Assembly: GCA_945869695.1 (NCBI GenBank)
Contig: CAMBPV010000004.1
Span: 17,404 to 81,403, forward strand
DNA from: Prosthecobacter debontii
GTDB taxonomy: Bacteria > Verrucomicrobiota > Verrucomicrobiia > Verrucomicrobiales > Verrucomicrobiaceae
Direction: 5' to 3'
Length of the DNA: 64,000 bases
This document shows, piece after piece, positions 27,986 through 36,275 of the stretch. A program made the position numbers and the translations under genes. Numbering within the stretch: position 1 is the stretch's first letter; every line of letters starts with the position of its first letter. The notes beneath the pieces were generated by a model. That model saw only the letters and a list, made by a program, of their open reading frames with translations. It had not been told where the DNA came from and ran no database searches.

Positions 27986-28594
27986 ATGGCTGCCTCTCCA
28001 TTCCTAAAAGGCATTGCAGTGCTTTTCGTGGGTCTATCGGGACAGCGGGAGGTCGTGCTGATTTGCCTTTGCCTTCTGGTGGGGCTGGTGGATGCTGCTC
28101 AGTCGGTCATCCCTGAGGAACACCCACGCAGGACCTACTGGCTGACTCAATTGACCGGTCTTTTGAAACAGTTTTTCAGCCTGCGCGTCTGGCCCTTTTA
28201 TGCGCTGCTGCTGGCGGTGGTGCTGCTGATGGCTGACCAACGACCCGCATCGGGTCCGACCAACCCGGTCAAGGGCGGGCTCGGGGCCAATCGTGGGTGG
28301 GGTGATGGAGCCAGCGCCGTGAGCCATGGCCAAGGCGCAACCAGCGGCCTCTGCGCCTGCGGCAAGCCCCTCGGTCACGAGAAGAGCGGCAGTGCCAACA
28401 ACGCCAACAGCGCCACACCGCCTCCCTCAGCAGCAGAGATCAGCACCCGACTGGAGAAACTCAAACAGCGCGGCATGACACCACCCGTGAATGTCAATCA
28501 GCTCCCCGGTCTCGGCCCCAATTCCAAACCCCTTCCCCCCGGCCTGAAACCCAACCCTGATACCAAGCTACCCGAGGGCGTGATCCCGAAATAA
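27986..28594 (+). CDS. Membrane protein of unknown function with Pro-rich tail
   Basis: A 202-aa protein from ATG 27986. Two hydrophobic segments (about 7-37, with GIAVLFVGLSG and VVLICLCLLVGLVDA; and about 68-82, FYALLLAVVLLMA) are followed by a Gly/Ser-rich region with a short CACGKPLGHE motif that might bind a metal. The tail is Pro-rich (PGLGPNSKPLPPGLKPNPDTKLPEGVIPK). I do not recognise a family. Base composition has returned to the local average. It sits between the RHS cassette and the Rpn pseudogene; no functional link is evident. Confidence 0.55.
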   Translation: MAASPFLKGIAVLFVGLSGQREVVLICLCLLVGLVDAAQSVIPEEHPRRTYWLTQLTGLLKQFFSLRVWPFYALLLAVVLLMADQRPASGPTNPVKGGLGANRGWGDGASAVSHGQGATSGLCACGKPLGHEKSGSANNANSATPPPSAAEISTRLEKLKQRGMTPPVNVNQLPGLGPNSKPLPPGLKPNPDTKLPEGVIPK

Positions 28595-28677
28595 AGAAAA
28601 GACGCCAGAAGTTGAGCGTTGAGGCCTAAGCTAAGACTGCAGGCTGAACCTAGCAGGGGTGCCTCGACCGTCTGCTT

Positions 28678-29663
28678 TCACTTGCCGTTCAACCACTCAA
28701 GACACTCCTCTGGGGAATGCATGAACAAGATCGCCTCGCCGAATGAGAGAAGTTGCTCCTCATCCAGTCTCTCCAAAACCGGCTGAACCAAATCAGCAAT
28801 CGTGGGAAACTTCCGTTTCACTTGTCGGGATAAGGTTCCGGCTGTCCCCTCCTGTCGGCCTTCCTGTCGGCCTTCCTGTCGGCCTTCCTGTCGGCCTTCC
28901 TGTCGGATTTGATTGGCGAGTGTCATGGCAGAGGTTTTAGTTTGAGGATCGCTTAGCTCTTGGAGCTTACTTCTGAAGGCATCTTTGTCAATGTCAGCGG
29001 CCAGGATGTAGCGGAGCAACGCCTCGAGCAACTCCTGGGAAATCTGTTTGATCAGGGTCTCGTCCCACACACTGTCATTGAGGAGTTGGGCGAGACGCTC
29101 TGCCTTCATCACCCGCAGGATCAGGATACCGGCGGGTGTGCCGGGCAGGGAGTCAAAGGAGTGCTCCGCGAGCTGAAAGAGATCGAACTGAAAGTCGGGG
29201 AGATAGGGCCGAAGGAGTGCTTCCATGCCTTCGGGAATGTCCAGTAAGCTGGAGAACTGCGGCTCCACTTTCCAGGTCTTGGAGTTCTGAGCTAGCACCA
29301 CGGGGAGTATGATCGGCAGCGGTTGGCTCGGATGATCGCGAACGAAGGTCCACCAGATATATTCATCATGTAGCGCAGCAGGCGCAGGGCCATCAGTGGG
29401 TCTTCTTGCCTTTGATGTTCAAAGAGCACGTAAAGCAGACACCGTCTGCCTGCGAAAGTGGCAGAGAACAACAGGTCCGATTGAGTCTTGCGTAACTCAG
29501 GGTCCACGAAGGAGCCGCTCTCGGATTTCAGCGTGGACCAATCAATCTGGGAAACGAGCTCAGCCGGAAGCTGGGCGCGGAGCAGGCCAGCGGCATTGAT
29601 GGGATCTCCGAATCCAATGGCAAAAAGTTTGTCGTGAGGCTGGTGAATATCGTCCTCTGGCAT
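28678..29663 (-). pseudogene. Rpn-family (PD-(D/E)XK) nuclease/transposase-like gene with a frameshift
   Basis: The 5' part starts at ATG 29663 (MPEDDIHQPHDKLFAIGFGD) and runs through LLFSATFAGRRCLLYVLFEHQRQEDPLMALRLLRYMMNI, the Rpn/YhgA-like N-terminal pattern. It then leaves frame at an ATATAT run (29356-29361). The other frame continues exactly as the family should, IWWTFVRDHPSQPLPIILPVVLAQNSKTWKV, and is open to the stop at 28678. Two extra bases (one AT unit) explain the break. The 3' part has the RQEG repeats common in this family. An insertion sequence begins 57 bp upstream of the ATG. The gene is probably inactive; recombination-promoting nuclease activity is known for family members. 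Confidence 0.75.
28847..28906 (-). repeat. Five 12-bp repeats encoding RQEG
   Basis: On the + strand the unit is ccttcctgtcgg, with one mismatch in the first copy. Low-complexity (R)QEG or (R)EEG repeats near the C-terminus are usual in Rpn-family proteins and prone to copy-number change. Each unit keeps the frame. Confidence 0.85.
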
Positions 29664-29719
29664 ACTGGCGATGAAACCCAGACGCTGAGCAAAGGAAAGA
29701 GGAAAAGAGCTAAACAGAA

Positions 29720-29739
29720 GAGCCTCTTGCAAAACCCTG
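29720..29739 (+). repeat. Left terminal inverted repeat of the insertion sequence
   Basis: A 20-bp sequence, perfect inverse of 31158-31177. The flanking agaa at 29716-29719 is one half of the target duplication. Confidence 0.92.
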
Positions 29740-29823
29740 AAATTGCCAAGAAAAGCGCTGAGTTGTTGACATGAGAAAAGCAGCCTCATGCGCTAAGTTG
29801 AAGTGCGACCCACAACACTAGCG

Positions 29824-30969
29824 ATGAAGCTGCTCTCTCACATTTATCTTGGCATTCAACGTTCACTTCTGCCAGCACTCAATGAGGAAATGGGAGAGCT
29901 TTCCGCTAAAGAGAAGCGATTTGTCGCCATCTGTGAGGTCATCCGCCTGGAAGCCTTCATGGAACCCTGCTCTTGGCGCGGCAATGGCCGCAAGCCAAAG
30001 CCGCGCCTGCATCTTGCACGGGCCTTTGTCGCTAAAGCCTTGTGGAACCTGCCGAGCACTCGCGCCATCATCGACCGCCTGAAATCGGACACCCACTTGC
30101 GGCGGCTCTGCGGTTGGGAAAACGGCCCCAATGAAGTGCCTGATGAAGCCACCTTCTCACGAGCCTTCGCCCACTTCGCCCAGCTCGGCCTGGGCAGCGC
30201 CGTGCATGAAAAACTCATCAGCGAGCATCTCGGTGAACAGACCATCTGGCACAGCTCTACCGATGCGACAGCTATCCAGGCACGCGAAAAGCCTCAAGCT
30301 CAAAAGGCTCAGCCCGAGGCCACCCCACCCGCCACCAGCTCCGGCATCAAAATCCCCGCGCCCAAGCAGCAATGCAAGCGGGGACGCCCACGCAAAGGCG
30401 AAGAGCCACCACCGCCAGAGCCCACGCGCCTAGAGCGTCACCTCAGCGGCAGCTTGGCAGACAACCTCCTGGACATGCCGCCCGTGCATTGCACCCACGG
30501 CTGCAAAAAGAACGCCAAAGGTCACACCGAGCACTGGATCGGGTATAAACTGCATCTGAGCACAGGCGATGGCGACGTGCCGCTGTGTGCCTATTTGAGT
30601 AGCGCCAGCCTGCATGACAGCCAGCCCGCCATCATCCTCCAGCAGAGCGTCGCGCAGCGTACGCGAGCCGTTTTATACGATCTGAAGGACGCCGCGTATG
30701 ACGCCGCAGCGATCAAAGCCCACAGCCAAGCCCAAGGCAGCGTGCCCATCATCGACGCGAACAAACGCCGAGGCGCCGAGCCGCCGCCCATGGAGCCAGA
30801 CCGCGCCCGCCATTACAAAGCACGCAGCAGCGCCGAGCGAGTGAACTCCAACCTCAAGGACAATCACGGCGGGAGGACAGTGCGAGTGCGAGGGGCCAGC
30901 AAAGTGATGACCCATCTGATGTTTGGAGTCATCGTCATGAGTGCCGAGGCGCTTATACGAGTGCTGTGA
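29824..30969 (+). CDS. DDE transposase of the insertion sequence
   Basis: A 381-aa protein from ATG 29824 (MKLLSHIYLGIQRSLLPALNEEMG). The N-terminal part has the DUF772-like pattern LHLARAFVAKALWNLPSTRAIIDRLKSDTHLRRLCGW..VPDEATFSRAFAHFA. The catalytic DDE residues are likely in SSTDATAI, LYDLKDAAYDA and SAERVNSNLKD. A Pro/Gln/Lys-rich linker (~160-200) separates N-terminal and catalytic parts. The gene looks intact. A TTGACA at 29766 inside the element could be part of its promoter, though a good -10 box was not found. Confidence 0.92.
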   Translation: MKLLSHIYLGIQRSLLPALNEEMGELSAKEKRFVAICEVIRLEAFMEPCSWRGNGRKPKPRLHLARAFVAKALWNLPSTRAIIDRLKSDTHLRRLCGWENGPNEVPDEATFSRAFAHFAQLGLGSAVHEKLISEHLGEQTIWHSSTDATAIQAREKPQAQKAQPEATPPATSSGIKIPAPKQQCKRGRPRKGEEPPPPEPTRLERHLSGSLADNLLDMPPVHCTHGCKKNAKGHTEHWIGYKLHLSTGDGDVPLCAYLSSASLHDSQPAIILQQSVAQRTRAVLYDLKDAAYDAAAIKAHSQAQGSVPIIDANKRRGAEPPPMEPDRARHYKARSSAERVNSNLKDNHGGRTVRVRGASKVMTHLMFGVIVMSAEALIRVL

Positions 30970-31157
30970 GCGAGAAATCCAGTGCAGAGGCTGCCCAAAG
31001 AGACCATGGCGAGGAGAGTCCACGCCCACGCAACGGCCAAAAGCGTGAAAAACACACTGACCGAAGCTCGCAGAGAGCATTCATCACCCAAAAGACATCT
31101 TCGCTGCCGAAACTTTGATAAATCCCTGAAAAATCAGTCGCCAAAACTAGACTCATC

Positions 31158-31177
31158 CAGGGTTTTGCAAGAGGCTC
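31158..31177 (-). repeat. Right terminal inverted repeat of the insertion sequence
   Basis: Perfect inverse of 29720-29739. The following agaa (31178-31181) matches the left flank. Confidence 0.92.
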
Positions 31178-31319
31178 AGAAGTGATAAAATGGGATGCAC
31201 GCATGGGTTCTGAGCTCACCTCGAAGGGGCGTTCGCCAGAACGAAGAGATCGGGTGTTTTGCAGAGGGTGCATCGCCAGAATGTAGATAGGCCATGCTAA
31301 TTGGCGTTGTATTGATCCC
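31178..31319. other. Short intergenic stretch between the insertion sequence and the ceramidase-like gene
   Basis: About 140 bp without an open frame of interest. It contains an imperfect inverted repeat around gggcgttcgccagaacg and must hold the promoter of the following gene, but no clear boxes were seen. Confidence 0.4.
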
Positions 31320-32759
31320 ATGCGCGCTGTTCTACTCGCCCTTTTTGTCACGACCTCCGTTTTCGCCGTCGATGCTCCCAAGGCTCCGCTGATGGCCGGA
31401 GCAGCCACTTCAAACATCACCCCGGAACTCGGTGGCGAGGTCGTGGGTGGTTTTTCGCCTTACCCGTGCACGCACATTCATGATGAACTCCACGCCCGGT
31501 GTTTGGTGCTTGATGATGGGAACACAAAGTTGGCGCTGGTCGTGTGTGACTTGCTGGGGCTTCATCGGAGCGTGTCGGTGAAGGCGCGGGAGTTGATCGA
31601 AAAGGAAACAGGCATCCCGGCGGCCAATGTGCTCATCAGCGGCACGCACACGCACTCGGCGGTGAATGCACTTGGCGGGCCGGTGCGCGGTTACTTCTCG
31701 GACGTGGAACTGACGGACTATCAAAAATTTGTCGTGCGCCGCATCGCTGATGGGGTGCGCCGTGCGATCAACCTTTTGCGTCCGGCAGAGATCGCCTTTG
31801 GCACGGTGGACGTGCCGGAGCATGTGCACATCCGCCGCTGGTTTCTCAAGGAAGGCACCATGCCGCCGAATCCTTTTGGCAAGATCGACAAGGTGAAAAT
31901 GAATCCGGGGGCGGGTAACCCAGCGCTCGTCGAGCCTGCTGGCGAGCCTGATCCCACGGTGAGCTTCATCGCGCTGCGTGAGCCGGATGGACGGCTGATC
32001 TCCGTCTATTCGGCCTACTCCCTGCATTACGTTGGCGGAGTCAAAAGTGCAGACATCTCGGCAGATTATTACGGTGTGTTTTGTGAGGCATTAAAACGCC
32101 AGGTGGCCGATGATGCCGAGGGTCCGCCCTTCGTGGCGATGATGGCCAATGGCACCAGTGGAGATGCGAACAACATCAACTTTCGCAACCCTCAACCCGG
32201 CAAAAAACCTTATGAGCAGATGCGTTACGTGGGCGAGGACGTCGCAGCAAAAGTGAAGGAGGCGCTGGCGAAGGTGACGTGGCAAAACAGCGCGCCGCTG
32301 GCGGCACGGTATCGCGAGCTGGATGTGAAGTGGCGCAGCATCCCCGATGACCTCATCGCCTGGGCTAAAGAAACGGAGGCAAAAGCCCCGCGTATTCAGG
32401 GTGGCAAGGCGGATCTCCCTGTCGCCTACGCGGGCCGCGTGCAGCGCCTTGCCAAAGCCAGCCCGGAGGCCAAAACGCCGGTGCAGATTCTCCGCATCGG
32501 TGATGTGTGCATCGGCACGACGCCGACGGAAACGTTTGCCGAGACCGGTGTGGAATTCAGGAAGCGAAATCCTTTTCCGAAGTCATTCATGGTTGAACTG
32601 GCCAATGGTTACTACGGCTACATGCCCACGCCGCGTCACTTCGAGCTCGGCGGCTACGAAACCTGGCCCGGCACGAACAATCTCGAACCTCAGGCCTCCG
32701 TGAAGATGATGAACGCGTTGCTCGAAATGGCGGCGGAGGTCAAAGCGAGCGCGCCCTAG
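31320..32759 (+). CDS. Neutral/alkaline ceramidase-like secreted protein
   Basis: A 479-aa protein with a signal peptide (MRAVLLALFVTTSVFAVDA). The N-terminal pattern LMAGAATSNITPELG, HDELHARCLVLDDG, ALVVCDLLGL and the metal-site region VLISGTHTHSAVNALGG match the neutral/alkaline non-lysosomal ceramidase N-terminal domain. NGTSGDANNINFRNPQ near residue 280 is another family block. The C-terminal ceramidase immunoglobulin-like domain is not evident, and many bacterial members of this family have unknown substrates. Its stop codon overlaps the convergent murC-murB stop by four bases. Confidence 0.87.
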   Translation: MRAVLLALFVTTSVFAVDAPKAPLMAGAATSNITPELGGEVVGGFSPYPCTHIHDELHARCLVLDDGNTKLALVVCDLLGLHRSVSVKARELIEKETGIPAANVLISGTHTHSAVNALGGPVRGYFSDVELTDYQKFVVRRIADGVRRAINLLRPAEIAFGTVDVPEHVHIRRWFLKEGTMPPNPFGKIDKVKMNPGAGNPALVEPAGEPDPTVSFIALREPDGRLISVYSAYSLHYVGGVKSADISADYYGVFCEALKRQVADDAEGPPFVAMMANGTSGDANNINFRNPQPGKKPYEQMRYVGEDVAAKVKEALAKVTWQNSAPLAARYRELDVKWRSIPDDLIAWAKETEAKAPRIQGGKADLPVAYAGRVQRLAKASPEAKTPVQILRIGDVCIGTTPTETFAETGVEFRKRNPFPKSFMVELANGYYGYMPTPRHFELGGYETWPGTNNLEPQASVKMMNALLEMAAEVKASAP

Positions 32760-35032
32760 TGGGAATCCAAGGGCATCGGATGATCTTCGCCGATGACTTT
32801 GACCTCGAGTTCGAGCTGGATTCCGCGCTCGCGTTGGGCGGTTTCTTGGATGTCGCTGATGAGGTCGAGAACCTCTCGCGCGGTCGAGTGCCCTTCATTG
32901 ACGATGAAATTCCCGTGCACGAGCGACACCGCCGCTTTGCCCACTCGAGTGCCCTTGAGTTGAAGTTCATCCACCAGCCTTCCGGCCTGATGGGGCAATG
33001 GGTTTTTGAAGACGCAACCCGCGCTGGCTCCGATGGGTTGTGACGTTTTCCGTTTGTTGTGCGACTCGCTCATTTTCGCCGCAATCTCATCCGCAGGTGC
33101 GCGGCTTCCTTCGAGCACCGCGCTGACGATGAAGTGGTCTTCAAACTCAGGCACGTTGCGGTAGTGAGCTTGGATCTCGCTGATCGTTTTTTCTTTGATC
33201 GTTCCGTCGAGCGCGATGTAGCGGATGCTCACGATCTGATCACAAGTTTGCACGCCCATGGCTCCGGCATTCATGCGGATGGCGCCGCCCAAGTTTCCAG
33301 GGATGCCCTCCATCCATTCGAATCCACCGATCCCGGCAGTCGCAGCAGCGCTGGCTATTTTTTTCAAACGAGCGCCGACACCCACGGTTAGCCGATTGTC
33401 GCCGGTGACCGTGACGCTTTCGAGCTCGCCCTTCGACGGGTGAATCACAGCACCACGGATGCCGCCATCTTTGATGAGAAGATTGGATCCGCGACCGATG
33501 ACGCGAATGGGAATGGCTGAACTGCGCAGGTAACGGACCACGTCTGCAAAACCTGCTTCCGTGCGCGGCTCAATCCAATACTGCGCGGGACCTCCGATGC
33601 GGAAGGTCGTGTGCTGACTCATGGGTTCATAGAGACGGGCGACACCGCCGCCGTTTTGTTCGAGGATGGCGGAGATGCCATCGATGACCTTCAGGTCTTT
33701 GGCGATGCAGGTGCCCACTTCATGCACATTGCCTGCGCCGAGCGTGATGAGCAGATCGCCCGGACGCATGGCATTGCCCACAATGTCTCGCGCTTGGAGC
33801 ATGGTCGGTGTGGAGTGGCATTTCACTTCCGATTGAGCCCGCACTTCTTCCAAGATGGTCTCTCCACTCACGCCGGGCAGCGGTTTCTCGCTGGCGGGGT
33901 AAATGTCGGTTACAAAAAGTTCCTGCACGTTTCCAAAAGCAGCGCCGAACTCTTTTTTCAAAAGTTGCGTGCGGGAATAACGGTGGGGCTGGAAGAGACA
34001 GAGGATGCGTTTCGGCTTCAGTCCCTCGGCCGTGGCGAGGGTAGCCGCCACTTCGCTCGGATGGTGACCGTAGTCGTCGATCACTTTGAATCGATCGCTC
34101 AGGTGTCGGATTTCAAAACGCCGACGCGCACCGCGGAAGCTCTGGAGCGAGTGTCGGATGGATTCAAAACTCACGCCCGTCTGGGTGGCGAGCGCGATGG
34201 CGGCAAGCGAGTTGGAGACGTTGTGTTTCCCGGGAATGCCAAGCGTCACATCCCCTAGCTTTTCTCCATGGTGATAGACTTCGAAGTCAGTCTGATCGGG
34301 GCGCATCGCGGTGATGTTGGCAGAGAAATTCATGCTGCGATCCCAGCCGTAGCTGATTGCCTTTGGATGCGGACCGCAGACCTCACGTGCGACCGGATCC
34401 TCGGCGCAGTAAACGCAGTAACCGGGTGTCTGGCTGAGAAGCTGGCGGAAGACCGTCTTGATGGCCTCGATGTCGGCGTAGAAATCAAGATGCTCGGGCT
34501 CGATGTTCAGCACGATGGAGTGCTCGGGGTGGAAGTTCACGAGCGTGCCATCGCTCTCATCACCCTCGATTACAAAGAGGTCACCTTCCGGGTCCCAGTG
34601 TGCATTGGAGCCGAGGATCGGAATTTCCGCGCCGACGTAGTGAGAGGGTTTCATGCCGCCCTGACGGAGGACATGGGCGGTGAGTGCAGAAGTGGTCGTC
34701 TTTCCGTGAGTGCCCGCGACGACGACACCTTTTTTATTGGCCATGACGGCGGCTAGAGCCTCCGCGCGGCGCACAAGTGGGATGCCCTCTTTGTAGGCGG
34801 CTTCGTAGGCTACGTTTCCGGGCTTGATGGCCGAGGAGTAGATGACCATGTCGCAGTCCTCCACCTCTCGCTCGCAGTGAGGCGAGAAAAAAGTCAGTCC
34901 TATTTTTTGCAGCCGCTCGGTTTCGAGCGTGGTGACCTTGTCCGAGCCATTGACTTTGTGACCGAGGGCGATCAACAGGGAGGCGAGGCCGCTCATGCCA
35001 GATCCAGCGACTCCGATGAGGTCGATTTTCAT
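32756..35032 (-). CDS. murC-murB: Bifunctional UDP-N-acetylmuramate-alanine ligase / UDP-N-acetylenolpyruvoylglucosamine reductase (MurC-MurB fusion)
   Basis: A 758-aa fusion from ATG 35032 (MKIDLIGVAGSGMSGLA); an upstream ATG would add residues without homology. Residues 1 to ~455 are MurC, with the ATP loop GTHGKTTT at 107-114 and SYGWDRSM, DDYGHHPSEVAATL, FQPHRYSRT. Residues ~460-758 are MurB: the FAD motif FRIGG, GRGSNLLIKDGG, and EGIPGNLGGAIRMNAGAMG. The segment usually AGS(V/F)FKNP, which donates a proton from Ser, reads SAGCVFKNP with Cys. MurB makes the MurC substrate, so the fusion links successive peptidoglycan steps in the cytoplasm. No other cell-wall cluster genes are adjacent. 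Confidence 0.93.
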   Translation of the reverse strand: MKIDLIGVAGSGMSGLASLLIALGHKVNGSDKVTTLETERLQKIGLTFFSPHCEREVEDCDMVIYSSAIKPGNVAYEAAYKEGIPLVRRAEALAAVMANKKGVVVAGTHGKTTTSALTAHVLRQGGMKPSHYVGAEIPILGSNAHWDPEGDLFVIEGDESDGTLVNFHPEHSIVLNIEPEHLDFYADIEAIKTVFRQLLSQTPGYCVYCAEDPVAREVCGPHPKAISYGWDRSMNFSANITAMRPDQTDFEVYHHGEKLGDVTLGIPGKHNVSNSLAAIALATQTGVSFESIRHSLQSFRGARRRFEIRHLSDRFKVIDDYGHHPSEVAATLATAEGLKPKRILCLFQPHRYSRTQLLKKEFGAAFGNVQELFVTDIYPASEKPLPGVSGETILEEVRAQSEVKCHSTPTMLQARDIVGNAMRPGDLLITLGAGNVHEVGTCIAKDLKVIDGISAILEQNGGGVARLYEPMSQHTTFRIGGPAQYWIEPRTEAGFADVVRYLRSSAIPIRVIGRGSNLLIKDGGIRGAVIHPSKGELESVTVTGDNRLTVGVGARLKKIASAAATAGIGGFEWMEGIPGNLGGAIRMNAGAMGVQTCDQIVSIRYIALDGTIKEKTISEIQAHYRNVPEFEDHFIVSAVLEGSRAPADEIAAKMSESHNKRKTSQPIGASAGCVFKNPLPHQAGRLVDELQLKGTRVGKAAVSLVHGNFIVNEGHSTAREVLDLISDIQETAQRERGIQLELEVKVIGEDHPMPLDSH

Positions 35033-35181
35033 CGGATGGCGGCTTTCTTTCAGGAGGCTGAGAACGGGGTGGATCATGGGCCGGGAGAGTAACGCCAGAC
35101 CGCGTCTGGGCAAATCAAAGTCCGCGAGGATCTTGGCTGGGCATTTGCAAAAAACCTGAGACAGGGCATCCTGCCGTTCGC

Positions 35182-36087
35182 ATGCCTAACATGAGCCTCT
35201 TTCGCCTGACTTTTTCCGCCCTCTTTCTGCTGACTTGTTTCTGTTCCGGGCAGGACAAAGTGCTCGTGCGCGCTCACTGGGAGGCGGGAAAAAAATACAC
35301 CCAGCAAACCGAGACACAGACCACCTCCAGTCTCACCCCCGTTCCGGGCAAAACCATCGAGCAAAAGCTGAGCATGACGCAGACCACAGGCATCGTGGTA
35401 AAGGCGGATGCGACGCCGCCCAACAAGCGGGCGCAGGTCACATTTGAAAACGTCGTCGGCACTTTGAATTTCATGGGTCAGACCCACTCCTTTGACTCGA
35501 AGGACCCCCAGTCCGCGCATCCGCTTTTGAGGCAGGCACTCTCTGGAACGGCGGGCAAGACCTTCGCCCTGGTTTTTGATGGTGAAGACCGTTACGTCAA
35601 AGCCGCCGATATCGAAAAACTGTCTGCGGACGGATCCAATATCACGGGACTGGCTGCGACCGCAGACGCCCAGCAGATCGCAGGGCTTTTCCAGCAATCA
35701 CTCGAGATCGGACTGCCGCAAACTCCCGTGGCTGTGGGGGAAAAGTGGACGAGTGAAGAGTCTCTCATTTTTCCTCAGGCCGGCGCGATGAAGGTGACGA
35801 TCGCCTCCAAGTATGCCGAGGAAGTGGTGCGCGAGGGGCGGAAGCATGCGCGGATCACCTTTGAAGGCCAAATCAGCAGCGTGGCAAAACCTGATGAATC
35901 CGGTGAGCGCGTGGTGACTCTTCGTGAGGGCTCGACCATCGCGGGACAGGTCTTTTTTGACATCGAGCGCCGAGTGGTCTCGCTCTCCGTTTTCCTGGCA
36001 AACATGACGCTCGATCTATCGGGAAACACCATCCCGCTCCGGCAGCAGGTGACGACGCGGCTGCTCTCGATCGCTGACCAGCCGTAG
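35182..36087 (+). CDS. Secreted protein of unknown function (DUF6263-like)
   Basis: A 301-aa protein with a signal peptide (MSLFRLTFSALFLLTCFCSGQ; the start may be 35182 or the ATG at 35191). The mature part is beta-rich: WEAGKKYTQQTETQTTSSL, KLSMTQTTGIVVKAD, VGTLNFMGQTHSFDSKDP, GEKWTSEESLIFPQAGAMKVT, and a last strand ISLRQQVTTRLLSI-like segment. The layout resembles DUF6263 proteins, though I hold that loosely. It is divergent from murC-murB and convergent with the gene at 36276. Confidence 0.65.
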   Translation: MPNMSLFRLTFSALFLLTCFCSGQDKVLVRAHWEAGKKYTQQTETQTTSSLTPVPGKTIEQKLSMTQTTGIVVKADATPPNKRAQVTFENVVGTLNFMGQTHSFDSKDPQSAHPLLRQALSGTAGKTFALVFDGEDRYVKAADIEKLSADGSNITGLAATADAQQIAGLFQQSLEIGLPQTPVAVGEKWTSEESLIFPQAGAMKVTIASKYAEEVVREGRKHARITFEGQISSVAKPDESGERVVTLREGSTIAGQVFFDIERRVVSLSVFLANMTLDLSGNTIPLRQQVTTRLLSIADQP

Positions 36088-36231
36088 CGCTGGGAGACGG
36101 CAGAATTGGCATACTTTTGCGCAAGTTGCGGAGATCATCGCAACGCTGGATGTGCGTTATTAATGCGTCCTAGGAATCTGAATCTCACAGTTGAGTTCAT
36201 CGGTTGTGAGCGTTTGGTTAGATTGAGGAAA

Positions 36232-36261
36232 GCCGTATGGAGTTGAGGAGCTCCATGCGGC
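36232..36261. terminator. Candidate bidirectional terminator hairpin
   Basis: The segments gccgtatggag and ctccatgcggc form an 11-bp stem (one G-U) with an 8-base loop between two convergent genes. Neither side has a perfect T run (attctt on one strand, tttcctc on the other), so the strength is uncertain. Confidence 0.5.
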
Positions 36262-36275
36262 ATTCTTCGTGACAT

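Larger units (their letters stand above)
29720..31177 (+). mobile_element. Complete insertion sequence with one DDE transposase
   Basis: The element is 1458 bp. The left end gagcctcttgcaaaaccctg (29720-29739) is the exact reverse complement of the right end at 31158-31177, giving 20-bp perfect terminal inverted repeats. Directly outside are the bases agaa on both sides (29716-29719 and 31178-31181), a 4-bp target duplication. The element carries one intact transposase gene and about 190 bp of non-coding sequence before the right repeat. The intact repeats and gene suggest a recent arrival. It belongs to the IS4/IS5/IS1182-like DDE group; the exact family needs a database comparison. Confidence 0.9.

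Noticed and set aside
36088..36275. Possible small RNA in the gap between convergent genes
   Set aside because: Only one hairpin is visible, which fits a terminator; no promoter was found.
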